A DNA stretch of 28,545 nucleotides. Source: UBA9653 sp014859835 (GTDB lineage: Archaea > Thermoplasmatota > Thermoplasmata > UBA10834). Positions 7,565-14,136 of this stretch are shown piece by piece (within the stretch, counting starts at the first letter, position 1; each line of letters starts with the position of its first letter). A program made the position numbers and the translations under genes. The notes below the pieces were generated by a model. That model was not told the origin of the DNA and ran no database searches. It was given only the letters and a program-made list of their open reading frames with translations. Location of the stretch: the NCBI GenBank assembly GCA_014859835.1, contig JACZKW010000107.1, forward strand, positions 1 through 28,545, given 5' to 3'.

Positions 7565-7572
7565 TATATAAA
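7565..7572 (-). promoter_or_regulatory. TATA-like box of minus-strand ftsZ
   Basis: The minus strand reads CGTTTATATAG, a near-consensus archaeal TATA element. It predicts a start near 7542 and a leader of about 24 nt carrying GGGATG before the ATG at 7518. Confidence 0.65.
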
Positions 7573-7632
7573 CGAATCCACACCCGCCAGTATGCATTTC
7601 TCCGAAGGTGTGTGGGCGCGCACGCGCACCGT

Positions 7633-7655
7633 GTCTCGTGGTAACAACCCGAGAC
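7633..7655. other. Bulged hairpin in ftsZ intergenic region
   Basis: GTCTCG (7633-7638) pairs with CGAGAC (7650-7655). After a one-base bulge, GGT (7640-7642) pairs with ACC (7647-7649) around an AACA loop. That is nine pairs closed by a tetraloop, near the middle of the gene-free stretch. Confidence 0.5.
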
Positions 7656-7746
7656 CGTTCCTTTGATCTTCCGGACCCATCGTTCGGCTGCCCGCATGTG
7701 CATGCGTACGTTCGAGAGATTACGATGAATTACCGAGCGCGCGCAC

Positions 7747-7772
7747 CCCCGTGCACGGTGAACGGAACGGGG
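7747..7772. other. GC-rich stem-loop upstream of plus-strand ftsZ
   Basis: CCCCGT (7747-7752) pairs with ACGGGG (7767-7772) around a 14-nt loop that contains the palindrome CACGGTG-like core. It lies about 50 nt upstream of the TATA-like box. It could be a protein-binding site in DNA or part of a transcript. Confidence 0.4.
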
Positions 7773-7795
7773 CTCTATCGTGTTTGAGAACAAAA

Positions 7796-7842
7796 TACTG
7801 GCTAGACCCAGTACTTAGGAATGTTTATATTCGAGTTACTGG
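7796..7842 (+). promoter_or_regulatory. Candidate operator: TACTGG palindrome plus third half-site
   Basis: TACTGG (7796-7801) and its exact inverse CCAGTA (7808-7813) form a perfect dyad with a 6-bp spacer. A third TACTGG (7837-7842) lies 41 bp downstream of the first. The TATA-like box (7824-7830) sits between the dyad and the third copy, so a dimeric regulator bound here could reach or block the basal factors. The identity of any regulator is unknown. Confidence 0.45.
7824..7830 (+). promoter_or_regulatory. TATA-like box of plus-strand ftsZ
   Basis: TTTATAT predicts a start near 7853, a 20-nt leader and a GGGGTG ribosome site at 7862-7867. A weaker box (CTTATACA, about 7847-7854) would instead give a leaderless transcript at the ATG. 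Confidence 0.6.
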
Positions 7843-7872
7843 ATATCTTATACAGCTTTATGGGGTGCATTG

Positions 7873-9078
7873 ATGCCGAAATCACTTGTCAGAGACGCAT
7901 TGGGAAAAGACGTGCAAGAAATTATCGAGAAATCTTCTCAACAGCCCGAACAGCAAGCGCAGGCTTCACAACCTGCACCTATGTCCGCGGACGATGAAGA
8001 GATTGCCAAGATCGCGGAGCAACTGGATGTTAGCATCAAGATCATTGGCTGCGGTGGTGGCGGATCGAACACCATAAACAGGTGTGTTGAGGGAGGGATC
8101 TCAGGAGCGCAGTTGTGTGCCATAAACACGGATGCCAAGCATCTGCTGGTAATACACGCGCCCAAGAAGATATTGATCGGAAAGAATATCACGCGAGGCC
8201 TGGGTGCCGGCGCGATACCGCAGGTCGGAGAGGCCGCCGCGAAGGAGAACGAGCGCGATATACGCGACTTCCTGAACGGTGCCAACATAGTGTTCGTCAC
8301 CGCAGGCATGGGTGGCGGAACAGGTACTGGCTCGGCACACTTCGCTGCAAGGCTCGCGAAGGAGATGAAGGCACTGACCATCGGAGTCGTCACCCTCCCA
8401 TTCAAGGCTGAGGGAGAACTCAGAATGGATAACGCCCTTGACGGGCTGGAGAGGCTGAGGAGACTCTGCGACACAACCATCGTGATACCGAACGACAAGC
8501 TCCTGGAACTGGTCCCGAAGCTGCCAGTCGATGCTGCGTTCAAGGTTGCTGATGAGATACTGATGCAGACCATAAGAGGCCTTACTGAGATCATAACGAA
8601 GCCCGGACTGGTCAACCTCGACTACAGCGACATAATGACCGTCATGAACGAGGGCGGAGTGGCCTTCGTAGGCATGGGCGAGTCAGATGACACAGACGCC
8701 GAGGAGAGGATCCAGTCCGCAGTGGATGAGGCTCTTAACTCTCCGTTGCTGGGCGAGATCGACCTCGGAGACGCGAGGGGCGCGCTCATCAGGGTAGTCG
8801 GTGGACCGGACATGACCGTCACCGAAGCTCAGAGGGCTGCGGAGGTCGTCGGTGAGAGGATCAACAAGCATGCGAGGCTCATCTGGGGATGCAGCGTGGA
8901 CCCAGCATACGAGGGACAGGTTCGCGTGCTGCTGATCGTGACCGGTGCGAAGTCGACCACATTGATCGGCAAGAACCATAACAGCGTGGCTTCCGATCAG
9001 TCGAACGGCAGGTCTTCATCCGCTCCGTCGCGTTCGTACGGCTCCGATGATGACTCAGGGATAGACTTCGTTCGATAG
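7873..9078 (+). CDS. ftsZ: Cell division GTPase FtsZ (paralog B)
   Basis: Second full-length FtsZ, 401 residues from the ATG at 7873 (an in-frame TTG at 7870 would add one residue). The nucleotide loop GCGGGGSNTINR, the signature GGGTGTG at 147-153 and the T7 loop GLVNLDYSDI are all intact, so an active GTPase is expected. It shares long identical blocks with the divergent neighbour (for example NDKLLELVPKLP and TEIITKPGLVNLD), which suggests duplication. Differences lie at the ends: an N-terminal Gln/Ala/Pro-rich segment of about 40 residues, and a longer Ser/Asn-rich linker ending DDDSGIDFVR. It has its own promoter and candidate operator, so the two paralogs can be regulated separately. 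GGGGTG at 7862-7867 supports the start. Confidence 0.96.
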   Translation: MPKSLVRDALGKDVQEIIEKSSQQPEQQAQASQPAPMSADDEEIAKIAEQLDVSIKIIGCGGGGSNTINRCVEGGISGAQLCAINTDAKHLLVIHAPKKILIGKNITRGLGAGAIPQVGEAAAKENERDIRDFLNGANIVFVTAGMGGGTGTGSAHFAARLAKEMKALTIGVVTLPFKAEGELRMDNALDGLERLRRLCDTTIVIPNDKLLELVPKLPVDAAFKVADEILMQTIRGLTEIITKPGLVNLDYSDIMTVMNEGGVAFVGMGESDDTDAEERIQSAVDEALNSPLLGEIDLGDARGALIRVVGGPDMTVTEAQRAAEVVGERINKHARLIWGCSVDPAYEGQVRVLLIVTGAKSTTLIGKNHNSVASDQSNGRSSSAPSRSYGSDDDSGIDFVR

Positions 9079-9094
9079 AGACCGATCGGATAGT

Positions 9095-9138
9095 CAACAA
9101 AACACAAAAGGCGCGGCGACCGAACGGTCGTCCTCGCC
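9095..9138 (-). terminator. Hairpin and T-rich terminator between convergent genes
   Basis: Positions 9110-9138 form a strong stem: GGCG pairs with CGCC at the base, then an 8-bp arm (GGCGACCG with CGGTCGTC, one G-T pair) closes the loop. On the minus strand it is followed by TTTTGTGTTTTGTTG. This looks like a terminator for the zinc-finger gene, whose stop codon is at its edge. The stem also separates it from the plus-strand ftsZ. Confidence 0.6.
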
Positions 9139-10157
9139 TAAACCTTGATTTTTCTCTCCCTCTTGCCTTCCAGTTTTGGCTCGTCCGCGAACCTTGCACC
9201 GCACTTCGGGCAGAACTTGTCCTCCAGACTCACCTTGGACCCGCATAGGGAGCACTCCGCCCCGCCCACTCTGTCGGAGAACACGACACCGCACAGACAG
9301 GCGAAGGCGTCCTTGTCCACCCGTCGTCCGCACGATGGACATTCGGTAATGTATTCAATGAAAGACCGTCCACAGAAATGGCACTCCGACGACGACTCTG
9401 GTATCTCCTCGCCGCACCCCGTACATATCATGTTGCCTTCTCCGACCAGTCTCGCTCCGCACTTGCATAGACCCTCCTCATCGGAGACTATCCGCCCACA
9501 TTCCGGGCACTGGTACAGGTCTCTCGAGAAATCCGTCGAGAAAACGACGCCGCAGCTGTTGCAGAACTGGTCGTCCTCCGATAATGTGTTCGCGCACTCG
9601 GGGCATTGAAGGGCCCGTTCGTACAGCGAGCAATCGCAGCTTTCGCCATCGATGAACCTGCGCCCGCATATGTTGCAGAACATCGCGTTGTCCGGCGAAC
9701 TCCGCACCTGCTCCTTGAAGGCGAGATAAGTGTGCTCGGTCATCTCTCCCAGCAGGAACCTCTCCTCGATGAGCAGCAATTTATCCTCTTTCGATAGAGA
9801 TATCGACCTCACCGTAGGCATCTCTGAGTCAACGACATGAGGTTTCTGCCTCGAGTATCCGAGCTCCCTGTCGCACACAGGGCAATTCTCGACGCGCATG
9901 GCACATGAGTTGTGGAACTGCTTCCCGCACCCGCACAGGACGCTTGGCAGCCCTTGCTTGATGACCCCGAGGCATATGTCGCACTTGGTCTGCCCCTTCA
10001 CTCTGACCGCCTTGACCTGTGGTCTTGTTCGGACCTGCATCCTCCTGGTGGCCGCCCGGATCTTCTGTCCCTTCGGCACCTTGATCAGACGCGGGCCAGT
10101 CTTGGACTTTCCACGAGGAGCAGTCATTCTGGATGATTTCCATGCTCTGATAGACAA
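9138..10157 (-). CDS. Multi-zinc-finger protein with RING-like N-terminal finger
   Basis: No named family recognised. The 339-residue product has, in order: a very basic segment (about 10-57, many Arg/Lys); a RING-like finger with eight ligands C59, C62, C75, C77, H82, C85, C92, C95 (C4HC3 order); a helical SHOCT-like segment (about 120-150, KLLLIEERFLLGEMTEHTYL); then six zinc ribbons with cysteine pairs near 161/164 and 174/176, 185/188 and 199/202, 217/220 and 231/233, 245/248 and 259/262, 273/276 and 287/289, 302/305 and 316/319; and a basic tail. Roles could be protein-protein or nucleic-acid binding; ligase activity is not shown. The start shown is TTG with GGAGAG about 8 nt upstream; an ATG at 10127 is the alternative. 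It is transcribed alone, from a TATA-like element shared with the next gene. Confidence 0.8.
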   Translation of the reverse strand: MSIRAWKSSRMTAPRGKSKTGPRLIKVPKGQKIRAATRRMQVRTRPQVKAVRVKGQTKCDICLGVIKQGLPSVLCGCGKQFHNSCAMRVENCPVCDRELGYSRQKPHVVDSEMPTVRSISLSKEDKLLLIEERFLLGEMTEHTYLAFKEQVRSSPDNAMFCNICGRRFIDGESCDCSLYERALQCPECANTLSEDDQFCNSCGVVFSTDFSRDLYQCPECGRIVSDEEGLCKCGARLVGEGNMICTGCGEEIPESSSECHFCGRSFIEYITECPSCGRRVDKDAFACLCGVVFSDRVGGAECSLCGSKVSLEDKFCPKCGARFADEPKLEGKRERKIKV

Positions 10158-10194
10158 ACTCTTCTCTCCAGCGATTAGTGCAACGTCTGCAACG

Positions 10195-10204
10195 AATATA
10201 AATT
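10195..10204. promoter_or_regulatory. Shared bidirectional TATA-like element
   Basis: AATATAAATT on the plus strand reads AATTTATATT on the minus strand. Plus-strand spacing predicts a start at about 10225, giving a leaderless mRNA for the ATG at 10227. Minus-strand spacing predicts a start near 10174, upstream of the zinc-finger gene. One AT-rich block appears to serve both genes in a 69-bp gap. Confidence 0.55.
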
Positions 10205-10226
10205 CCAGGCACCCGATTCCTACATC

Positions 10227-10760
10227 ATGTCCCTTAAGGAAACCGTACGGTTCGTGGGCGAGCTGATGGCCCTATCCGCCAGGACCGCTCCGAAGGCTGT
10301 GGGCCAGGATTTCATCGAGATCAGGCTGCTCACAGACTCCGAACGGATAGCGGTCGGCAACGATATGATCCAGATAGCGAAGGAAAGGAACTCTCCAGGA
10401 TTCGAGAGGGACGGACAGAACGTCCTCGATTCGGATGCAGTGCTTCTCATCGGTCTACTGGCACACAAAGGGGTAGGCCTGGACTGCGGCGCCTGCGGAT
10501 ACGCTGGCTGTGCAGAGTTCAACGAGGCTACCCACAAGGGCGACTTCCTAGGACCCAACTGCGCGGTCCGATCGCTCGATCTGGGCATCGCCCTCGGTTC
10601 GGCAGCGAAGACCGCATCCGATCACAATGTGGACAACAGGATCATGTACCGCGTGGGCGTCTCTGCAGGACGTCTCGGTCTCTCTCAGTCGAACATCGTC
10701 CACGGTATACCGCTGTCAGCCACCGGCAAGAGCATCTTCTTCGATCGTGCAAAGAAGTGA
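10227..10760 (+). CDS. DUF2148 ferredoxin-like domain protein
   Basis: Member of the uncharacterised DUF2148 family, small cytosolic proteins predicted to bind an iron-sulphur cluster. The 177 residues contain GLDCGACGYAGCAEF, giving C87-x2-C90-x4-C95 plus C112 in LGPNCAVR, an arrangement like the four ligands of a [4Fe-4S] cluster. The rest resembles a nitroreductase-fold partner only loosely, and no enzyme activity can be assigned. The length is typical. No ribosome site precedes the ATG; a TATA-like element about 26 nt upstream fits a leaderless message. It converges on a metallophosphoesterase gene with only 4 bp between the stops, and is divergent from the zinc-finger gene. Confidence 0.85.
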   Translation: MSLKETVRFVGELMALSARTAPKAVGQDFIEIRLLTDSERIAVGNDMIQIAKERNSPGFERDGQNVLDSDAVLLIGLLAHKGVGLDCGACGYAGCAEFNEATHKGDFLGPNCAVRSLDLGIALGSAAKTASDHNVDNRIMYRVGVSAGRLGLSQSNIVHGIPLSATGKSIFFDRAKK

Positions 10761-10764
10761 TGGT

Positions 10765-11523
10765 TCATCGTTCCGATGGATTCCGGAGTTTCATCGGGTT
10801 CCCGACGAATGTACCATCGAGAAGGTATGCTCTGAAAGATCCCTCGTCCGCGATGGAGTTTCTGAATATGGGTCCGAGGAACGCTCTGGGATCGCTGTTC
10901 ACCGCCGTGCCTGTCAGCAGTGGGTTGAATGCTGGCATCACGACCAGTTCCATGGGGCACGAATCGTATCTCTCCAACGTCGCCTCCTCGTGCAAGGATG
11001 TTCTGAGCCAACATTTCTCGATGTTCCTCGCGCCGAGCGAATCCTTCAGTAGTACGGACGGGTGTATGTGTCCCATGACTATCTTCTCGCATCTCATGAC
11101 CTCATCGGATGGCCACACGTGCCCGTGGAACAGACCTGTATCCTGCACGGTCCATCCCTTGCTTCCCATGCCCTCGCACCCTTCGGGAAGAACGGATGCG
11201 ATGCCGCCATCGTGATTGCCGGAGATCAGGACGACCCTGTCGAACACCTCTAGCATGCGCCCGAGCAGTTGTCTGATCTCCGCATCCTCCTTTCGGCCCA
11301 CGGTAGGTATCTTGTGCTTGAGATCCCCCAGCAAGACCAGGTTACGCGCGATCTTTGACAGGGATTCCAGATCCCTCATCATCCTGGGCATCTGGGTGGG
11401 GATGTTGAACCCAGCCCTCCTCATTTGGACCTCTATGCCTATGTGAAGGTCCGCTACGGCTGCCCAGCTGTCCCTCCCCTTCATTATGAGCGCTGGCATG
11501 TCGGGCACTGGTTCCAGGTCCAC
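10765..11523 (-). CDS. Archaeal metallophosphoesterase (COG1407-like)
   Basis: Calcineurin-like metal-dependent phosphoesterase of the predicted archaeal COG1407 type. The two-metal motifs are complete: D25-L-H27, GD67, GN103-H104-D, FH133GH135 and GH152IH154. The 252 residues match the family. Substrates are not established, and in other archaea relatives often sit near helicase genes, which is not the case here. The start is a GTG with no ribosome site. A TATA-like box at 11548-11558 puts transcription at about 11526, making a leaderless GTG start reasonable; an ATG at 11499 is the alternative. It follows another metallophosphoesterase gene by 40 nt but has its own promoter. Confidence 0.85.
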   Translation of the reverse strand: MDLEPVPDMPALIMKGRDSWAAVADLHIGIEVQMRRAGFNIPTQMPRMMRDLESLSKIARNLVLLGDLKHKIPTVGRKEDAEIRQLLGRMLEVFDRVVLISGNHDGGIASVLPEGCEGMGSKGWTVQDTGLFHGHVWPSDEVMRCEKIVMGHIHPSVLLKDSLGARNIEKCWLRTSLHEEATLERYDSCPMELVVMPAFNPLLTGTAVNSDPRAFLGPIFRNSIADEGSFRAYLLDGTFVGNPMKLRNPSER

Positions 11524-11547
11524 GGTCTCTTGTACCGCCTGGGCTGT

Positions 11548-11558
11548 GATAAATATCC
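11548..11558 (-). promoter_or_regulatory. TATA-like box before COG1407-like gene
   Basis: The minus strand reads GGATATTTATC and lies in the 40-nt gap between two metallophosphoesterase genes. Its centre is about 28 nt from the GTG start at 11523. Confidence 0.5.
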
Positions 11559-11563
11559 TTCCC

Positions 11564-12241
11564 CTATCGGCCTATCCTGAGCCGCTCGGCCAGGACATGG
11601 GGCAGCCCCTGGTCTCTTATCGCTTTCGCGGCATCATCTATCGGGTAGCCGAAGCGGATTATGCGGCATCTCAGCGGGTCCGTTTCAACCACCGCGAGGC
11701 TGCCATGCGGATCGCTGTCCCTCGGCTGCCCGACAGAGCCAGGGTTCAGGATGATGCCTCTCGTGAACTCCTTGACATAGGGCATATGAGTATGGCCGAG
11801 GATGACCAGATCTGCCTTCGCGATGTCCAGGATATCTTCTTGCGCACTTTCCGCGTACACATACTCATTCATCGTCCTAGGTGAGCCATGGTACATGGCA
11901 ATCGTTCGGTTGTCGATGACTTCGTTCGCGGACGGTCGGAGTGATTCGAGGAACATGCGCGCACGCTCATTCAGCACTCCAATGGTCCAGTTCGCCGCTG
12001 CATGGGCGTATGGATTCATCCCTGCGAATATCTTCGTCACGACGGCTTCATCATGGTTCCCTCGGATCGAGCGATGGCATATCCTCCGGAGGGTATCACA
12101 ACATTCGTTCGGGTTCGCACCGTAACCGACGGCATCGCCTGCGAAGAAGATCGTCTCAATCCTCTCGGCATCCATGACCTCGACCGCGCTCCTCAGGGCA
12201 TGGATGTTCGAATGCACGTCCGCGATCACGCCCAGCCTCAT
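11564..12241 (-). CDS. Metallophosphoesterase (YfcE/MJ0936-like)
   Basis: Compact calcineurin-like phosphodiesterase, 225 residues. Metal ligands are all visible: D8-V-H10, GD36, GN62-H63-D, MYH118GS and LGH150TH152. The segment ILNPGSVGQPRD is characteristic of the YfcE/MJ0936 group, whose members hydrolyse model phosphodiesters in vitro; the natural substrate here is unknown. The length is slightly above the bacterial YfcE norm because of an insert around residues 70-110. It begins 8 nt after the stop of the NAD(P)HX repair gene with GAGGG just before the ATG, so the two are almost certainly cotranscribed. A link to cleaning up damaged nucleotides is possible but is inference from proximity only. 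Confidence 0.88.
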   Translation of the reverse strand: MRLGVIADVHSNIHALRSAVEVMDAERIETIFFAGDAVGYGANPNECCDTLRRICHRSIRGNHDEAVVTKIFAGMNPYAHAAANWTIGVLNERARMFLESLRPSANEVIDNRTIAMYHGSPRTMNEYVYAESAQEDILDIAKADLVILGHTHMPYVKEFTRGIILNPGSVGQPRDSDPHGSLAVVETDPLRCRIIRFGYPIDDAAKAIRDQGLPHVLAERLRIGR

Positions 12242-12249
12242 GCCCTCAC

Positions 12250-13701
12250 TCAGCTTCCGATGACCATGAGATACCTCCTCAGAACGATGGGTATCTTATC
12301 AATCACATCAGTGGCCAAAAGGCCGTAGCTCTTCTCCTCGAATGCGAGGTCCCCTGCGAGGCCGGCCGTGAACACCCCTATCCGACCAGCCGCATATGGG
12401 GTCGCCTTCTGCGCCATGATCCCCGCGATCAGACCGGTCAGCACGTCCCCGGTCCCCCCGACGGTCATCCCATCGTTGCCGGTCCTGTTGAGCTTCACAT
12501 ACCTGCCATCGCTCACGACGTCCCTCGGTCCTTTGAGGACGACCGTCATCCTCAGCTTGGCGGCGGCCTCACGGACCATCTGGGCACGTCTCTCGTAATC
12601 GTCCTGGGGCACGGTCTTCCTCGTGAGCTTCTTGAATTCGCCCGCATGGGGGGTGATGACTCCGGATTTTCCTTTCAGTATATGCGGCTTCGCTCCGCAC
12701 GCAGCGATGGCATCCGCATCTATTACCATGGGTTTCCTACATTTGCTTATGAATCTCTGAATGGCTATCATGGTCGGCTTGGAGTCCCCCAGCCCAGGTC
12801 CTATGACCACTACATCGAACTCCGTGGACATTTTCAGCAGCTCCTCCACGTGCTCGGACCCGAGCACCATCCCTTTGAGCGGACGAACGATCAGGTTGGG
12901 TGAATAGATCGATACTGGGATCGCGGCGGGCTCCGGTGTCGCAACGAATATCAGATCGATGCCCGACCTCATGGCGGCCATACCCGCAAATGCGGGTGCG
13001 CCGCTGTAAGGTCCCCCGCCTATGACCAGGACTCGCCCAGAGTCACCCTTGTGGCTGTCCCTCCTCCTCGGTGGCAGGAGTGCATACTCCCCGGGTCCGC
13101 AGTACATCTCCGCTTCGGGTGGTATCCCGATGTCTGCGACGACTATCTTGCCACAGTTCCGCTTGGTCATCCCAGTCTTCGGAGCGTGGAAAGTGATCGT
13201 GGTATCTGCGCGGACCGCGAAGTTCGAAGGCCATCCCGATGGCACATCCACCGCTATCCTGGGCTTCTTAGTCCTGTTCAGACTTCTAATGATGCTGGCA
13301 TACGGCTCCCTCGGTCGGCCCTTGATGCCCACGCCGAGCATCGAATCTATGATGATGTCGTACTGCCGGATGTCCATGAACTTGATCGGTCTGGCCACAC
13401 CTCTGACCAGGTGCAGGTTGGATCGTGCGAGGTCTGTCGTGATCTCCTGCTCAGATTCTACTAGGAACACATCTGGCCTCATGCTCTTGAGAAGATGCCT
13501 GGCAGCGACGAAGCCGTCCCCGCCGTTGTTGCCCTTCCCGCAGATGATCGCTATGCGCGAGTTTGTCGGATAGTTCTCGATTATGTATCTGGCCACAGCT
13601 TCGCCTGCGCGTTCCATCAGCGTGATAGTCCTGACACCGTGATAGGCGGCGTTGATGTCTAGAACCTTGACCTCTTCCGGGGGAATAGCTGCCTTGACCA
13701 C
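12250..13701 (-). CDS. nnr: Bifunctional NAD(P)H-hydrate epimerase / dehydratase
   Basis: Repairs damaged hydrated NADH and NADPH. The N-terminal YjeF epimerase domain (about 1-210) interconverts the R and S forms, and the C-terminal ribokinase-like dehydratase domain (about 215-483) regenerates NAD(P)H using ADP in most prokaryotic members. Visible motifs: CGKGNNGGDGFVAARHL (epimerase), then VIGGGPYSGAP, VIGPGLGDS, TPHAGEFKKL and the catalytic GNDGMTVGGTGDVL. Both halves look intact at 483 residues. The start is a GTG. A TATA-like box at 13722-13732 lies 26 nt upstream and there is no ribosome site, so the mRNA is probably leaderless. The gene leads a short operon with a metallophosphoesterase. 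Confidence 0.95.
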   Translation of the reverse strand: MVKAAIPPEEVKVLDINAAYHGVRTITLMERAGEAVARYIIENYPTNSRIAIICGKGNNGGDGFVAARHLLKSMRPDVFLVESEQEITTDLARSNLHLVRGVARPIKFMDIRQYDIIIDSMLGVGIKGRPREPYASIIRSLNRTKKPRIAVDVPSGWPSNFAVRADTTITFHAPKTGMTKRNCGKIVVADIGIPPEAEMYCGPGEYALLPPRRRDSHKGDSGRVLVIGGGPYSGAPAFAGMAAMRSGIDLIFVATPEPAAIPVSIYSPNLIVRPLKGMVLGSEHVEELLKMSTEFDVVVIGPGLGDSKPTMIAIQRFISKCRKPMVIDADAIAACGAKPHILKGKSGVITPHAGEFKKLTRKTVPQDDYERRAQMVREAAAKLRMTVVLKGPRDVVSDGRYVKLNRTGNDGMTVGGTGDVLTGLIAGIMAQKATPYAAGRIGVFTAGLAGDLAFEEKSYGLLATDVIDKIPIVLRRYLMVIGS

Positions 13702-13721
13702 GAGCGCTGATTGGTCGGAAA

Positions 13722-13732
13722 CGTAATAAACG
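13722..13732 (-). promoter_or_regulatory. TATA-like box of nnr
   Basis: The minus strand reads CGTTTATTACG, centred 26 nt before the GTG at 13701. The predicted transcript begins at the start codon. Confidence 0.6.
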
Positions 13733-13775
13733 TGACTAGTTGCCTTTATGAACCCAAAGGCGATGAAGCGCGCGG

Positions 13776-13785
13776 TTTTTAAAAA
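13776..13785 (+). promoter_or_regulatory. TATA-like box of DUF211 gene
   Basis: TTTTTAAAAA, a perfect AT palindrome. It predicts a start near 13806 and a leader of about 32 nt before the TTG at 13838. Confidence 0.45.
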
Positions 13786-13837
13786 GAACTAAATACACAG
13801 ACTTCGTAGTCCCGAAATACTGGCAGGGATCGTATAA

Positions 13838-14128
13838 TTGAGTGATATAAAACGTCTCGTATTGGACGTGTTGAAACCACACCATCCGACCATCATCGAA
13901 CTGTCGCGTAGGATATCGGTTCTGAATGGTGTCTCTGGTGTGAACTGCAGCCTTGAGGAAGTGGATCGCGAGACCGAGAGCGTGAAGATCACGGTCGTTG
14001 GCAATGCAATCGATTTCGAGAGCCTCGAAGAGACCATCTCCGATTGCGGAGCCGTGATCCACTCGGTCGACAGCGTGTCCGCGGGCAAGATGCTCGTCGA
14101 AGAAGTGGAGACCCCCCAGGACCGTTGA
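13838..14128 (+). CDS. DUF211 family protein
   Basis: Small archaeal protein of the DUF211 family, 96 residues, with no assigned function; relatives have a ferredoxin-like alpha/beta fold and form oligomers. The opening MSDIKRLVLDVLKPHHPTII and the central VDRETESVKITVVG are strongly family-typical, which fixes the reading frame and supports the TTG start. AGGGAT lies about 7-8 nt before the start as a weak ribosome site. The last residues are acidic and probably flexible. It converges on the SRP19 gene with an 8-bp gap. It is divergent from nnr, but nothing in the sequence links their functions. Confidence 0.88.
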   Translation: MSDIKRLVLDVLKPHHPTIIELSRRISVLNGVSGVNCSLEEVDRETESVKITVVGNAIDFESLEETISDCGAVIHSVDSVSAGKMLVEEVETPQDR

Positions 14129-14136
14129 GTTCCGAT

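Larger units (their letters stand above)
7519..7872. other. Divergent ftsZ-ftsZ intergenic region
   Basis: This 354-bp region is the only long gene-free stretch in the window. It holds a promoter at each end (7565-7572 minus, 7824-7830 plus), two hairpins (7633-7655 and 7747-7772), a repeated GCGCGCAC (7616-7623 and 7739-7746) and TACTGG half-sites near the plus-strand promoter. I found no tRNA-like or convincing protein-coding content. A 77-codon minus frame inside it lacks a ribosome site and has no protein-like composition. Confidence 0.7.

Noticed and set aside
7573..7790. Possible tRNA in the ftsZ intergenic region
   Set aside because: No cloverleaf: no acceptor stem, and the GTTCGA-like piece has no matching T stem.
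7560..7793. 77-codon minus-strand frame between the ftsZ genes
   Set aside because: Cys/Arg-rich composition, no ribosome site, and it spans the hairpins and a promoter.
7938..8615. Minus-strand 225-codon frame opposite the second ftsZ
   Set aside because: Same kind of antisense shadow as the other ftsZ; no start signals.
13818..13823. Another TACTGG upstream of the DUF211 gene
   Set aside because: A single six-base copy without an inverted partner is expected by chance in 28 kb.
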